Shown: positions 7,016 through 14,200 of the stretch, one piece after another
How the letters are laid out: each line of letters opens with the position of its first letter
Position numbering within the stretch: the stretch's first letter is position 1
Source of the DNA: a virus
Virus record (IMG/VR): IMGVR_UViG_3300025648_000094
Span: 1 to 22,840 of that record
Reading direction: 5' to 3' (one strand)
Length of the DNA: 22,840 nt
Made by a program: the position numbers and the translations under genes
The notes under the pieces: model-generated
Seen by the model: only the letters and a program-made list of their open reading frames with translations
Database searches by the model: none
Told to the model about the DNA's origin: nothing

Positions 7016-7650
7016 GCCTACCTTCAATAAACCCAACTGCAGTACCTCAGCAATCTATTCTTAATAAGAGTAGAAAAGATAAATTCTTGTTAACTCTGAA
7101 TCTACCAGATTCATTAAAACAGCTTAATATATTAGACCCACAAGGTAGAAACTCAGAAAAGGTATCATTGGATTCTTTACAGTATTCGGTTTACGGTACT
7201 GTGGTACCACAAACTACTATTAACTCAGCTGATTTACCTTTTGCTGGTCAATCTTTAAGTGTTACATCAGGTAAACGTGAAAAGTACCAAGACATTACTA
7301 TAAACTTTACAGTTGATAACGGATTCAATAACTGGTGGGTTTTATGGAAATGGTTGGATTATATAAACGGTGCTCAAACAAGCACACTAGATCCAGATAA
7401 CTTAACACAACTCGGTTACGGAACAGCAGATGGTTTGACGAGGTATCAAGGCTTAACAAATCTACAACCATACCAAACTACCATCGTTGTTGAAGGTCTT
7501 GATGAATACAACAATAAGAAAATCCGTTGGACTTACTTCAAAGCATACATAACAAGTCTAACAGGCATAGCTTATAATTATAGAGATCCTGACCAGTTAG
7601 AGGCTTCGTTCTCGTTCTCATTCAGTCAGCTAACAGCAGAATTACTCTAA
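7012..7650 (+). CDS. Tail-tube-like structural protein
   Basis: 212 residues. The centre and C-terminus look like a phage tail-tube fold: a beta-rich segment PFAGQSLSVTSGKREKYQD, then ITINFTVDNGFNNWWVLWKWLDY, a loop, and a final set of strands (KAYITSLTGIAYNYRD followed by SFSFSFSQL). This matches the general pattern of gp19-type subunits, with an N-terminal lead of about 45 residues. Position just before the sheath gene suggests a tail terminator, connector or specialised tube ring, but it does not resemble T4 gp15 as I recall it. The ATG overlaps the previous TGA, so translation is probably coupled. Followed by a hairpin and tandem promoter boxes. Confidence 0.55.
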   Translation: MSLPSINPTAVPQQSILNKSRKDKFLLTLNLPDSLKQLNILDPQGRNSEKVSLDSLQYSVYGTVVPQTTINSADLPFAGQSLSVTSGKREKYQDITINFTVDNGFNNWWVLWKWLDYINGAQTSTLDPDNLTQLGYGTADGLTRYQGLTNLQPYQTTIVVEGLDEYNNKKIRWTYFKAYITSLTGIAYNYRDPDQLEASFSFSFSQLTAELL

Positions 7651-7652
7651 AA

Positions 7653-7673
7653 CTTGCGAGGTTTTCTCGCGGA
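7653..7673 (+). other. Hairpin upstream of sheath promoter region
   Basis: A short inverted repeat, GCGAG (7656-7660) and CTCGC (7666-7670) around GTTTT, can be extended by wobble pairs. It lies between the tube-like gene and the sheath gene. There is no T-run after it, so it is not a standard terminator. It could protect or separate transcripts. Confidence 0.4.
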
Positions 7674-7679
7674 AAAGCC

Positions 7680-7695
7680 TAAATAATAGTAAATA
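7680..7695 (+). promoter_or_regulatory. Tandem TAAATA boxes before tail sheath
   Basis: Two TAAATA boxes lie at 7680-7685 and 7690-7695. The second is followed by CTACT and the sheath ATG; TAAATACTACT closely matches the extended T4 late consensus TATAAATACTATT. Two boxes fit the high output needed for sheath. Confidence 0.65.
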
Positions 7696-7700
7696 CTACT

Positions 7701-10034
7701 ATGGCAACTTTACGTTCAATACAATCCCCTGGTGTACAGATTAATGAGATAGATCTAAGCCAAACAACAACAGCTCCAAACGGAACTAGCGTATTTATCG
7801 CAGGGTTTGCAGCTCAAGGACCAGCTAATGAGATTTTAACATTAACATCTGGTAACGATTTCCAAAATATTTTTGGTACACCAACTAATGCAGCTGAACG
7901 TTATTTCTATTATTCCGTACAACAACAGTTTACAGGTGGTACAAACGCACAAGTAAACGTCTATCGTTTACCTTATGGTGATGATATGGGTGAGGGTTAC
8001 GTTTCTAACAAGTATAGTGCTTTAGTATTTCCAGTATTACCTCTTTCAGCAGGTGAATCAGTATCGACAGCAACTGGTGCAGGTGGTACATTAGCTCTTT
8101 CAGCAGCTTCAACATATTACTTCGGTGCCCCTTCTCTTATTACTTTAACTCAATCTGAATACACTCAGTTAAAGCAAAACACAGTACAATGGTCAGCACT
8201 TGGTGGGGGTTCATGCCCAACAATACATCAGTTCTCAGATTTAAACAGCAACGGTGTAGGTATGATTGTGCTTAACGAAGCTCAAACAACCATTAATGAA
8301 AAGTTTGAAGGTTTATACGTTAACTTAGCAGATAACACAGGTTTAAATCCTACATCTAATTTTAACGAAATCAACAACATCTATACTATTGTAAGCGATA
8401 CAACATACTTTGACCCAACAGTAGGTACTGGTACCCATCAGTATCAAGTTATACCAAGTAGCCGTTTAGACTTCCAGTTATCTGCTACAAATACAGACCC
8501 TAATGTAAGTCTTTCTCATATTGTTGAAAATATTCCTTCATACGATATTGCTAACATTAACGGTACAAGCAACGAGTTTAACGATTTAGGTATCTTATCA
8601 CTATTTAAGATCAAGACTTCACCTTTTGCTGCTAACCCATTACAGTTAACTTATAACTTAGTAGAAGGTTACGCAACATCGTTCTATTCTAACCGTACTG
8701 TACAAGATGTTAACGGTGGTGCTCCTAAGAACGACTTTATACAGACAGTTGTTAACAACGCTTCAAAGAACTTAACAGTTTACGTTAACCCAAATATTTC
8801 AAACCAACTTACTTGGTTAGACAATAACGGTAATGCACAAAAATCAGTAAGAGTTATTAATACAGATCTTTACTCAACTGAAGCTTCACTAGCTACAAAA
8901 GGGTGGCAGGTAGCTGATAAGTTATTCCCATTAGGTGTTTATGCTCCTACATTAGATACAACTAATAACAAAGTTATCGGTGATATTGGTGCAAAGTTAG
9001 ACAATGCTTTAGAGCTAGCTGCAAATGCTGATACAGTAAACATTGACGTTGTAGTTGATGCAGGTCTTTCAACTATTGCAGGCGGTACTTGCCAACTTTC
9101 CGGCACATTTGACGATACATTATTTGATACAACTGTACAAGCTGCTTTAACTAACTTATCAAAGTCAGATGGTACTTATAATGCTTCAGCAAATCCTTAT
9201 ACAATAGCTTGGAGCAACATTACAAGCAAGTTCGTTAACTTCACAACAAATACTCGTAAAGATTGTATCTTTATTTCTGACCCATTACGTCAAGTATTTG
9301 TACAAGGTATTAACTATAAAATATTAAGCGACAAGTCTAAGAACTTCTCACAAAACGTTTACTGGCCTTTACGTAATCTTTATTCTGGTACAAACTCAAG
9401 TTATGCTGCAACTTATGGTAACTGGGTCTTAATACAAGATTCATTTACTAACAAGCCAACATGGTTACCATTCTCTGGTTTTGCTTCTGCGTTATACACA
9501 ACTAACGATTCAGTTGCTTATCCATGGGCTGCACCAGCTGGTTTAAGTCGTGGTGTTATTAACGGTATTGTTGACATTGCTGTTAACCCAAATCAAAAAC
9601 AACGCGATTTACTTTATAAGATCTCGGTTAACCCAGTAGTAAACTTCCCTGGTTCTGGCTTCTCAATACAAGGTCAAAAGACATTATTAGCTACACCAAG
9701 TGCATTTGATCGTATTAATGTTCGTCGTTTATTCCTCTTCTTAGAGAAATCAGTTCTTAATACAAGCAGAAGCTTTGTATTTGAACCAAACACAACATTT
9801 ACACAGAATCGCTTAGTAAACACAATCGACCCCGTATTTAAGTTAGCTAAGAATACTCAAGGCATTTACGACTACTTAATCGTATGTAACTCTACTAACA
9901 ACACACCTAGTGTTGTTGATGACAACTCACTTGTAGTAGATATCTACATTAAACCAGTTCGTACTGCAGAGTTTATCTTAGTAAACTTCTATGCTACTAA
10001 GACATCTCAGAACTTCCAAGAGTTATTACAATAA
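7701..10034 (+). CDS. 18: Tail sheath protein, T4 gp18-like
   Basis: 777 residues (T4 gp18 is 659). This is the contractile outer tail protein. The N-terminus has the sheath signature SPGVQINEIDLS (about 9-20) followed by the APNGTSVFIAGFAAQGP strand region. The C-terminal domain is well preserved, with RINVRRLFLFLEKSV and the closing VRTAEFILVNFYATKT block that links neighbouring subunits. The extra length is in the middle, in Thr/Asn/Ser-rich sequence that probably forms surface domains. Arginine codons are strongly biased to CGT (13 CGT and 2 CGC against 2 AGA), a sign of selection for high expression. It has the best promoter match in the window and lies directly before the tube gene, as in T4. 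Confidence 0.95.
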   Translation: MATLRSIQSPGVQINEIDLSQTTTAPNGTSVFIAGFAAQGPANEILTLTSGNDFQNIFGTPTNAAERYFYYSVQQQFTGGTNAQVNVYRLPYGDDMGEGYVSNKYSALVFPVLPLSAGESVSTATGAGGTLALSAASTYYFGAPSLITLTQSEYTQLKQNTVQWSALGGGSCPTIHQFSDLNSNGVGMIVLNEAQTTINEKFEGLYVNLADNTGLNPTSNFNEINNIYTIVSDTTYFDPTVGTGTHQYQVIPSSRLDFQLSATNTDPNVSLSHIVENIPSYDIANINGTSNEFNDLGILSLFKIKTSPFAANPLQLTYNLVEGYATSFYSNRTVQDVNGGAPKNDFIQTVVNNASKNLTVYVNPNISNQLTWLDNNGNAQKSVRVINTDLYSTEASLATKGWQVADKLFPLGVYAPTLDTTNNKVIGDIGAKLDNALELAANADTVNIDVVVDAGLSTIAGGTCQLSGTFDDTLFDTTVQAALTNLSKSDGTYNASANPYTIAWSNITSKFVNFTTNTRKDCIFISDPLRQVFVQGINYKILSDKSKNFSQNVYWPLRNLYSGTNSSYAATYGNWVLIQDSFTNKPTWLPFSGFASALYTTNDSVAYPWAAPAGLSRGVINGIVDIAVNPNQKQRDLLYKISVNPVVNFPGSGFSIQGQKTLLATPSAFDRINVRRLFLFLEKSVLNTSRSFVFEPNTTFTQNRLVNTIDPVFKLAKNTQGIYDYLIVCNSTNNTPSVVDDNSLVVDIYIKPVRTAEFILVNFYATKTSQNFQELLQ

Positions 10035-10042
10035 CCTTAACA

Positions 10043-10048
10043 TAAATA
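10043..10048 (+). promoter_or_regulatory. CATAAATA late-promoter-like box before tail tube
   Basis: CATAAATA (10041-10048) is the closest match in the window to the T4 octamer TATAAATA. Six bases separate it from the ATG at 10055. Tube can thus be made apart from sheath. Confidence 0.6.
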
Positions 10049-10054
10049 TTTAAT

Positions 10055-10576
10055 ATGTCACAAACAATACAAGACTTCTATAGAGTAGCACAGCAAAGAG
10101 ACTTTGCACGTGACTACATGTTACGGGTAGTTTCTATCGGTAATAACACGTTCAACGAAGACGATTTCGTTTACATTACTACTGCTACACTACCTTCTAG
10201 AGACATTCAAAACCAAACAGCTACTTATATGGGTCTAGATTTTAACTTCCCAGGCACTGTAAAGTACCCAGGAAGCAATGGATGGAATATTGAGTTCCGT
10301 GCTGATAAAGCTAACGTTCTTCGTAACAAACTTGAAGATTGGCAAAGAGGTCAAGTATTCAATGATGCTACAAGCACAGGTGACTTATCAGTAAGAGGTC
10401 CTGAATCTCTTATCCAACTACATCAAGTAGACGATAAACTCAATGTTCTTAACATTTTTAACCTATACGGAGCATATGTACAAAAGCTCGGTGAACTAAA
10501 GTATGATACTGCTGGTACTGGTAAACCTTTAACGTTTACTGCTACATTAGCATATCACTACTGGACAAGAGGTTAA
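10055..10576 (+). CDS. 19: Major tail tube protein, T4 gp19-like
   Basis: 173 residues (T4 gp19 is 163). It polymerises into the inner tube through which DNA passes. Recognisable blocks are FARDYMLRVVSI (17-28), ATLPSR (44-49), LDFNFPGTVKYPGSNGWNIE (61-80), FRADKANVLRNKLEDW (81-96), a strand ending NLYGAYV (136-142) and the C-terminal TATLAYHYW (162-170). Position immediately after sheath and before a strong terminator is as expected for gp19. Three of the following genes repeat the same block order, but this copy has the most canonical tube length and the conventional place. Confidence 0.9.
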   Translation: MSQTIQDFYRVAQQRDFARDYMLRVVSIGNNTFNEDDFVYITTATLPSRDIQNQTATYMGLDFNFPGTVKYPGSNGWNIEFRADKANVLRNKLEDWQRGQVFNDATSTGDLSVRGPESLIQLHQVDDKLNVLNIFNLYGAYVQKLGELKYDTAGTGKPLTFTATLAYHYWTRG

Positions 10577-10595
10577 TCAGTAGTTATTTGTTATT

Positions 10596-10621
10596 AACCC
10601 GACTGCAAAGTCGGGTTTTTT
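10596..10621 (+). terminator. Rho-independent terminator after tail tube
   Basis: A nine-base perfect stem, AACCCGACT (10596-10604) and AGTCGGGTT (10609-10617), has a GCAA loop and is followed by Ts. It has the same GCAA loop as the terminator at 2748. It should separate the highly expressed sheath-tube unit from the baseplate genes. Confidence 0.88.
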
Positions 10622-10634
10622 ATTGTTCTAAGCT

Positions 10635-10640
10635 TAAGTA
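10635..10640 (+). promoter_or_regulatory. TAAGTA late-promoter-like box, five bases before ATG
   Basis: TAAGTA, spacer TTAGT, then ATG at 10646. It lies 13 bases after the terminator and restarts transcription into the tail-core and baseplate module. Confidence 0.65.
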
Positions 10641-10645
10641 TTAGT

Positions 10646-11176
10646 ATGGCATTACAGGATTTTAATACTGCAGTTCAAGATTTTGGATTCGGCAAAAAAT
10701 ATAGCTTCCAAGTGACTGATCTTCAAGGTCCGCCAAGCTTGGTAAGTTTTAATGCTAAACAATGGCTGTATGTAGAATCTCTTACTATACCCTCAAGAAA
10801 GACAAATACAACAAAAGTACCGTACAAAGCTTTTGATTTTGTGGTTCCAACCAATACTTCTTTTCCGGAGAATGAAAGCTGGAAAGTAAACTTTTTTTCA
10901 GATGAAAAATTAAAAATTAGAAGGCTCTTTGACACTTGGAGTGAAGCAACATACAAGTTTACAAATAATTATGGTGGTGGTAACTTAGGTTTTGGTAACT
11001 GTAACCTAGAAATAACAATAAACGATGATAAAGGTTCTACAAAAAAAGCTTTTACTCTGTACGGAGTGTATCCAGTTTTAATAGGTAGTATGGAATATAA
11101 TGTATCTGATGCAGGTACAACTGTAGCTAAGGTTCCGGTTACTTTAGCATTCCAATATTTTGATAGTAAGTATTAA
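10646..11176 (+). CDS. Tail-tube paralogue (gp19-like), copy 2
   Basis: 176 residues. It follows the major tube protein block by block: FGFGKKYSFQVTDL (13-26), LTIPSR (46-51), YKAFDFVVP (60-68), ESWKVNFFSDEKLKIRRLFDTW (77-98), FTLYGVYPVLIG (136-147) and VPVTLAFQYF (163-172). It is clearly homologous to the gp19-like protein but diverged at most positions. It may form a specialised ring, for example the first ring on the baseplate or the last at the neck, or adapt the tube to the cap. The last codons (Asp-Ser-Lys-Tyr-stop) contain the promoter box of the next gene. Confidence 0.75.
   Translation: MALQDFNTAVQDFGFGKKYSFQVTDLQGPPSLVSFNAKQWLYVESLTIPSRKTNTTKVPYKAFDFVVPTNTSFPENESWKVNFFSDEKLKIRRLFDTWSEATYKFTNNYGGGNLGFGNCNLEITINDDKGSTKKAFTLYGVYPVLIGSMEYNVSDAGTTVAKVPVTLAFQYFDSKY
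11167..11172 (+). promoter_or_regulatory. TAAGTA late-promoter-like box within the end of a gene
   Basis: TAAGTA, spacer TTAAT, then ATG at 11178. The box is encoded by the last codons of the previous gene, and the stop codon lies in the spacer. Confidence 0.6.
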
Positions 11177-11177
11177 T

Positions 11178-11804
11178 ATGTCGGATTACACTTCCCAAGA
11201 TTTAAATGCTTTTTACCGCGCAATACAACTGTACGGGTTCTCACGCGATTTTCAAGCTAGGGTAGATAGTATTTCGATTAACAATAAATTTTTTGTAGTT
11301 CCAGGTGTTGGTACAGACACACAAGCACCTCTTTTGTATATAAAAGATTTTACTATACCGGGCGTTAAAAAAGCAGTCGCTTCTGTAAAATATCAAGGGG
11401 TAGACTTTCATGCCCCTGGTACAAGAGATTTCGGTGATAGTAAGAACTGGGCAGTTACTTTCTATACAGATCAAAACTTAATATTTAAAACTTGGCTACA
11501 AAACAGACTTATTGAATCAGCTTCTAATACTTCTAATTCATCAAATCATATACCTAACGATAATGATTACGCACAAATTTCAGTTTATAATGATAGTCTT
11601 CAAAAAGTAGCTAGTTATAAAATAAACGGTTTATTTGTTATAGATGTACCTAGTCAAACATATGATGTGTCTGGTGGTGGTAAGATACAAGAACTAAAAG
11701 TGGTGTTCGGCTATCAAAACTGGACTACATTACCAGTACAAGCAAACTTGGTGAAAACATCTGCTGATCAAGCTATAACAGCTAATTCATTATTAGGTAT
11801 TTAA
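11178..11804 (+). CDS. Tail-tube paralogue (gp19-like), copy 3
   Basis: 208 residues. It shares the tube blocks FYRAIQLYGFSRDFQARVDSI (about 12-32, very like the N-terminus of the major tube protein), FTIPG (58-62), YQGVDFHAPGT (72-82), WAVTFYTDQNLIFKTWLQ (91-108), a strand with INGLFVIDVP and the C-terminal VVFGYQNW. It carries an insert of about 12 residues in the N-terminal hairpin and a C-terminal tail of about 25 residues absent from the major tube protein. The frame extends six codons upstream to 11160, but the ATG at 11178 has TAAGTA five bases before it and avoids overlap. Probably a tail-tip or tube-end ring; exact position unknown. Confidence 0.75.
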   Translation: MSDYTSQDLNAFYRAIQLYGFSRDFQARVDSISINNKFFVVPGVGTDTQAPLLYIKDFTIPGVKKAVASVKYQGVDFHAPGTRDFGDSKNWAVTFYTDQNLIFKTWLQNRLIESASNTSNSSNHIPNDNDYAQISVYNDSLQKVASYKINGLFVIDVPSQTYDVSGGGKIQELKVVFGYQNWTTLPVQANLVKTSADQAITANSLLGI

Positions 11805-11805
11805 A

Positions 11806-12462
11806 ATGAATCGTATAACAGATATAAATACGTTTCTGACACAAGTACTGTCAAACCCTAACTTTCATATACCTGTTGAAGCGAATTTTATTGTAGGGTT
11901 TAGTGACTTACAAGAAAGAATAATTCCGAACTTATCAACTGCAAAAGTACCAGATCAAACCAGCGGGGTGGCTAATTTGTGGTCTAAGATACCAGATAAT
12001 GATATCTTTTTTGCAAACGGAGTATCTTTACCAGGAGAAACAATAAAAGCTGGTAGAGCAGGATTCTCGGCTAGCGGTGAAACCCTGTATGGTGGTCTTT
12101 TATCAAGCCCTGTACTGAACGGTCGTACTGATTTAGTACCTTTAGAAATAGACTTTCTAGAAACGAACCAATCTTTTGTTGATAACGTTATAAGACCATG
12201 GATTATTAATGCATCTCATTTTGGTTTGTTTGCAAGGGATAGCAGTCAGTCTGCACAAAATCAAAATTTTAAAACAAATATTACTATTAATTTTTTAGAT
12301 AAACAAGGTAGTGATTCTGACTTTGTAAGTCGTAAAAGAATTTATTACGAAAACGCCGTACCGATAAGTGTTGCAGCTGCAAACTTTAACTACGGTGGTT
12401 CTAAAGCAGGTGTTCGTAGTATAAAAACCACGTGGTTATATTCTACATACTCGATAAGTTAA
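11806..12462 (+). CDS. Diverged tail-tube-like or tube-initiator protein
   Basis: 218 residues. The pattern is that of a tube-fold protein: a segment ending FANGVSLPGETIKAGRAGF (about 70-88, with SLPG where the tube copies have TIPS/TLPS), a loop, VPLEIDFLETNQSFVDNVIRPWI (matching the strand-helix block W-x-V-x-F-x-x-D of the others), TNITINFLD, and a final strand region FNYGGSKAG. Similarity is weaker than for the two copies before it. Baseplate tube-initiator proteins such as T4 gp54 are built on the same fold, so that role is possible. A degenerate box, TAGGTA, lies six bases before the ATG; the gene starts one base after the previous stop. Confidence 0.5.
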   Translation: MNRITDINTFLTQVLSNPNFHIPVEANFIVGFSDLQERIIPNLSTAKVPDQTSGVANLWSKIPDNDIFFANGVSLPGETIKAGRAGFSASGETLYGGLLSSPVLNGRTDLVPLEIDFLETNQSFVDNVIRPWIINASHFGLFARDSSQSAQNQNFKTNITINFLDKQGSDSDFVSRKRIYYENAVPISVAAANFNYGGSKAGVRSIKTTWLYSTYSIS

Positions 12463-12468
12463 TAGGCA

Positions 12469-13389
12469 ATGCCTTTTAAGTTAAATGCTTATCTCCCTAG
12501 TAAACAACTAGAAGTACAGATAAAAGAGCTCTGTTATAAACAATATAGAGAGCTTGTTAAAAGCTTATACAACACTGATAAGAAAGAAACCTTACAACAA
12601 TACAACTCTATACTAGAGGATCTTTGTCCGGATATAGTTGGTAAAGATATAACGTTTGAAGATAAGCTTTATTTGCTGTTGACTGTACGCAACTACTGTG
12701 TTAGTCCGGATTTAAAGTTAAAATGTACATTACCGGATAAAACTACCTTTAACTATACAATACCAGTTGATACTATCATTACCAAGGTTAAAAATATTAA
12801 TAAATCCGGTAAGGTAACTGTAGATGACATTGCTGTAGAGTATTCTAGTTATAAAGTGAGAGATGAACATGTTTTTCTTAGTAATAACAAAGATATACTT
12901 GTAGTATTAGCGTCTTATATAGATAACATAAAGACAGATACCCTAAATGTAGATTTTAAGGATTTTCCGTTAAACGAAAGAACAATGATTATAAACTCAT
13001 TACCTCAATCCGTTGTAAACGAGCTTATAAAAAGTATAGTTGCTAAAGAAGAAGAACTTAACTTAATAGACCTAATATTAGTAAAGGATCCTACAAATGA
13101 TAAAACGTTGTTGAGACTTTCATGTAGTGTTACTTTTGAAGTATTACAAAAGATGATCGAGTTCTTGTTTACAGAGAACTTAAACAACATTTATAGAACT
13201 TTATACAATGCTGTTAAACATTTAGATTTTACCCCAGAATACGTAGATAGTATTACTCCTGTTGAAATACAGGTTTATTGGATGTACTTTATGCAGGATA
13301 AAGCTGAAGCTGCTAAAAATAATACTCAAAACCCTTCACCTGGATTTAATCCACCGACTAGCACACCTAACTCAGAGCTAGGATTCTAA
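12469..13389 (+). CDS. Baseplate hub assembly protein, T4 gp26/gp51-family-like, copy 1
   Basis: 306 residues. It has the arrangement of the T4 baseplate family that includes gp26 and gp51: an N-terminal hairpin LPSKQLEVQIKELCYKQYREL (9-29), a helical block ITFEDKLYLLLTVRNY (61-76), a domain with Cys/Lys-rich strands (about 82-100), then DFKDFPLNERTMIINSLPQ (162-180) and a helical C-terminus. In T4 these proteins act in assembly of the central hub. The last 30 residues are Asn/Pro/Ser-rich. The next gene repeats the same block order, so the two are paralogues. Only a weak TAAGTTA variant precedes it, and it starts six bases after the previous stop. Family assignment is by pattern recall. Confidence 0.55.
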   Translation: MPFKLNAYLPSKQLEVQIKELCYKQYRELVKSLYNTDKKETLQQYNSILEDLCPDIVGKDITFEDKLYLLLTVRNYCVSPDLKLKCTLPDKTTFNYTIPVDTIITKVKNINKSGKVTVDDIAVEYSSYKVRDEHVFLSNNKDILVVLASYIDNIKTDTLNVDFKDFPLNERTMIINSLPQSVVNELIKSIVAKEEELNLIDLILVKDPTNDKTLLRLSCSVTFEVLQKMIEFLFTENLNNIYRTLYNAVKHLDFTPEYVDSITPVEIQVYWMYFMQDKAEAAKNNTQNPSPGFNPPTSTPNSELGF

Positions 13390-13399
13390 GAATACCGGG

Positions 13400-13405
13400 T
13401 AAGTA
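13400..13405 (+). promoter_or_regulatory. TAAGTA late-promoter-like box, five bases before ATG
   Basis: TAAGTA, spacer TTTTT, then ATG at 13411. The stretch TAAGTATTTTTATG is identical to that at 14190-14203. Confidence 0.65.
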
Positions 13406-13410
13406 TTTTT

Positions 13411-14169
13411 ATGCCTAATGTAAATGATTTCCTAGCAAGTCTTAATACCCTTGCTGAAAAAAACTCTATCGATGTTTATTTGCCTACACTACAAAGAAGT
13501 GTAAAGTTTAAACCTGTTACAGCTAAACAACATAAAAGCCTGTACACCTGTGTTAGAGATAATGTAATATATAATACAAAGTTTTTTATATTAACACATG
13601 ATATTATTAAAGATAACTGTCTAGAACCAGATGTTATAAAGCAGCTTACCATTATTGACAGAGTTTTTGTATTGCTTGCACTAAGAAAAGATATTCTAGG
13701 TACAACTATAAAACAGAAAAATGCTGACTTTAGTAACTGTATACAAGCAGCTACTAGTGTAACATTACCGGTTAATGAAACATTTGTTAATAGTGGAGTA
13801 AAAATAGAAGTACAAGTACCTACCCTTGAAGATGCTTATAACATGGAAAAAGAGTTAAGAGGTAATTTAGAGCCTAAAACTCTAACTGTTGATATGCTCA
13901 CTCAAGAAGTTATTTTAAACAGTCTATGCAAATATATTAAAAACATCTGGATAGTAGGAGAAAGCGAGGACACAGATTTAAACTTTAGCTCTTTTTCGTA
14001 TAAAGATCGTATAACTTTAATAGAGCAGTTACCAGCTACTGTTCTTACTTCTATGCAAAGTTTTGCAGGTAAAGTAACAAGCATACAAGATAATGCTACT
14101 AAAGCACTAGCTAACGACAATACAGAGGTACAGTTCTTTATTAACGCGGATTTCTTTTTATCCGAGTGA
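13411..14169 (+). CDS. Baseplate hub assembly protein, T4 gp26/gp51-family-like, copy 2
   Basis: 252 residues. It has the same order of blocks as the gene before it: LPTLQRSVKFKPVTAKQHKSL (24-44), LTIIDRVFVLLALRKD (79-94), LNFSSFSYKDRITLIEQLPA (189-208) and a helical C-terminus. The shared core is F-x-x-x-(D/E)R-x-x-x-I-x-x-LP-x-(S/T)V. The KFKPVTAKQ hairpin is closer to T4 gp26-type proteins than the first copy. It has its own strong promoter box, so it is a separate gene and not a frameshift extension of copy 1. It lies directly before the tape measure gene, the usual place of tape-measure chaperones in other tailed phages. Confidence 0.55.
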   Translation: MPNVNDFLASLNTLAEKNSIDVYLPTLQRSVKFKPVTAKQHKSLYTCVRDNVIYNTKFFILTHDIIKDNCLEPDVIKQLTIIDRVFVLLALRKDILGTTIKQKNADFSNCIQAATSVTLPVNETFVNSGVKIEVQVPTLEDAYNMEKELRGNLEPKTLTVDMLTQEVILNSLCKYIKNIWIVGESEDTDLNFSSFSYKDRITLIEQLPATVLTSMQSFAGKVTSIQDNATKALANDNTEVQFFINADFFLSE

Positions 14170-14189
14170 CATAAGGACAGTTTAATACC

Positions 14190-14195
14190 TAAGTA
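14190..14195 (+). promoter_or_regulatory. TAAGTA late-promoter-like box, five bases before ATG
   Basis: TAAGTA, spacer TTTTT, then the tape measure ATG at 14201. It lies in the 31-base gap after the previous gene, where no Shine-Dalgarno sequence is adjacent to the start. Confidence 0.65.
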
Positions 14196-14200
14196 TTTTT

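Noticed and set aside
7653-7673. Rho-independent terminator before the sheath gene
   Set aside because: The hairpin has only five strong pairs and is followed by GGAAAAGCC, not a T-run.
13340-13411. Programmed frameshift joining the two gp26/gp51-like genes (as in G/GT)
   Set aside because: The second gene has its own promoter box and its own copy of the N-terminal block, so the two are paralogues, not one extended product.
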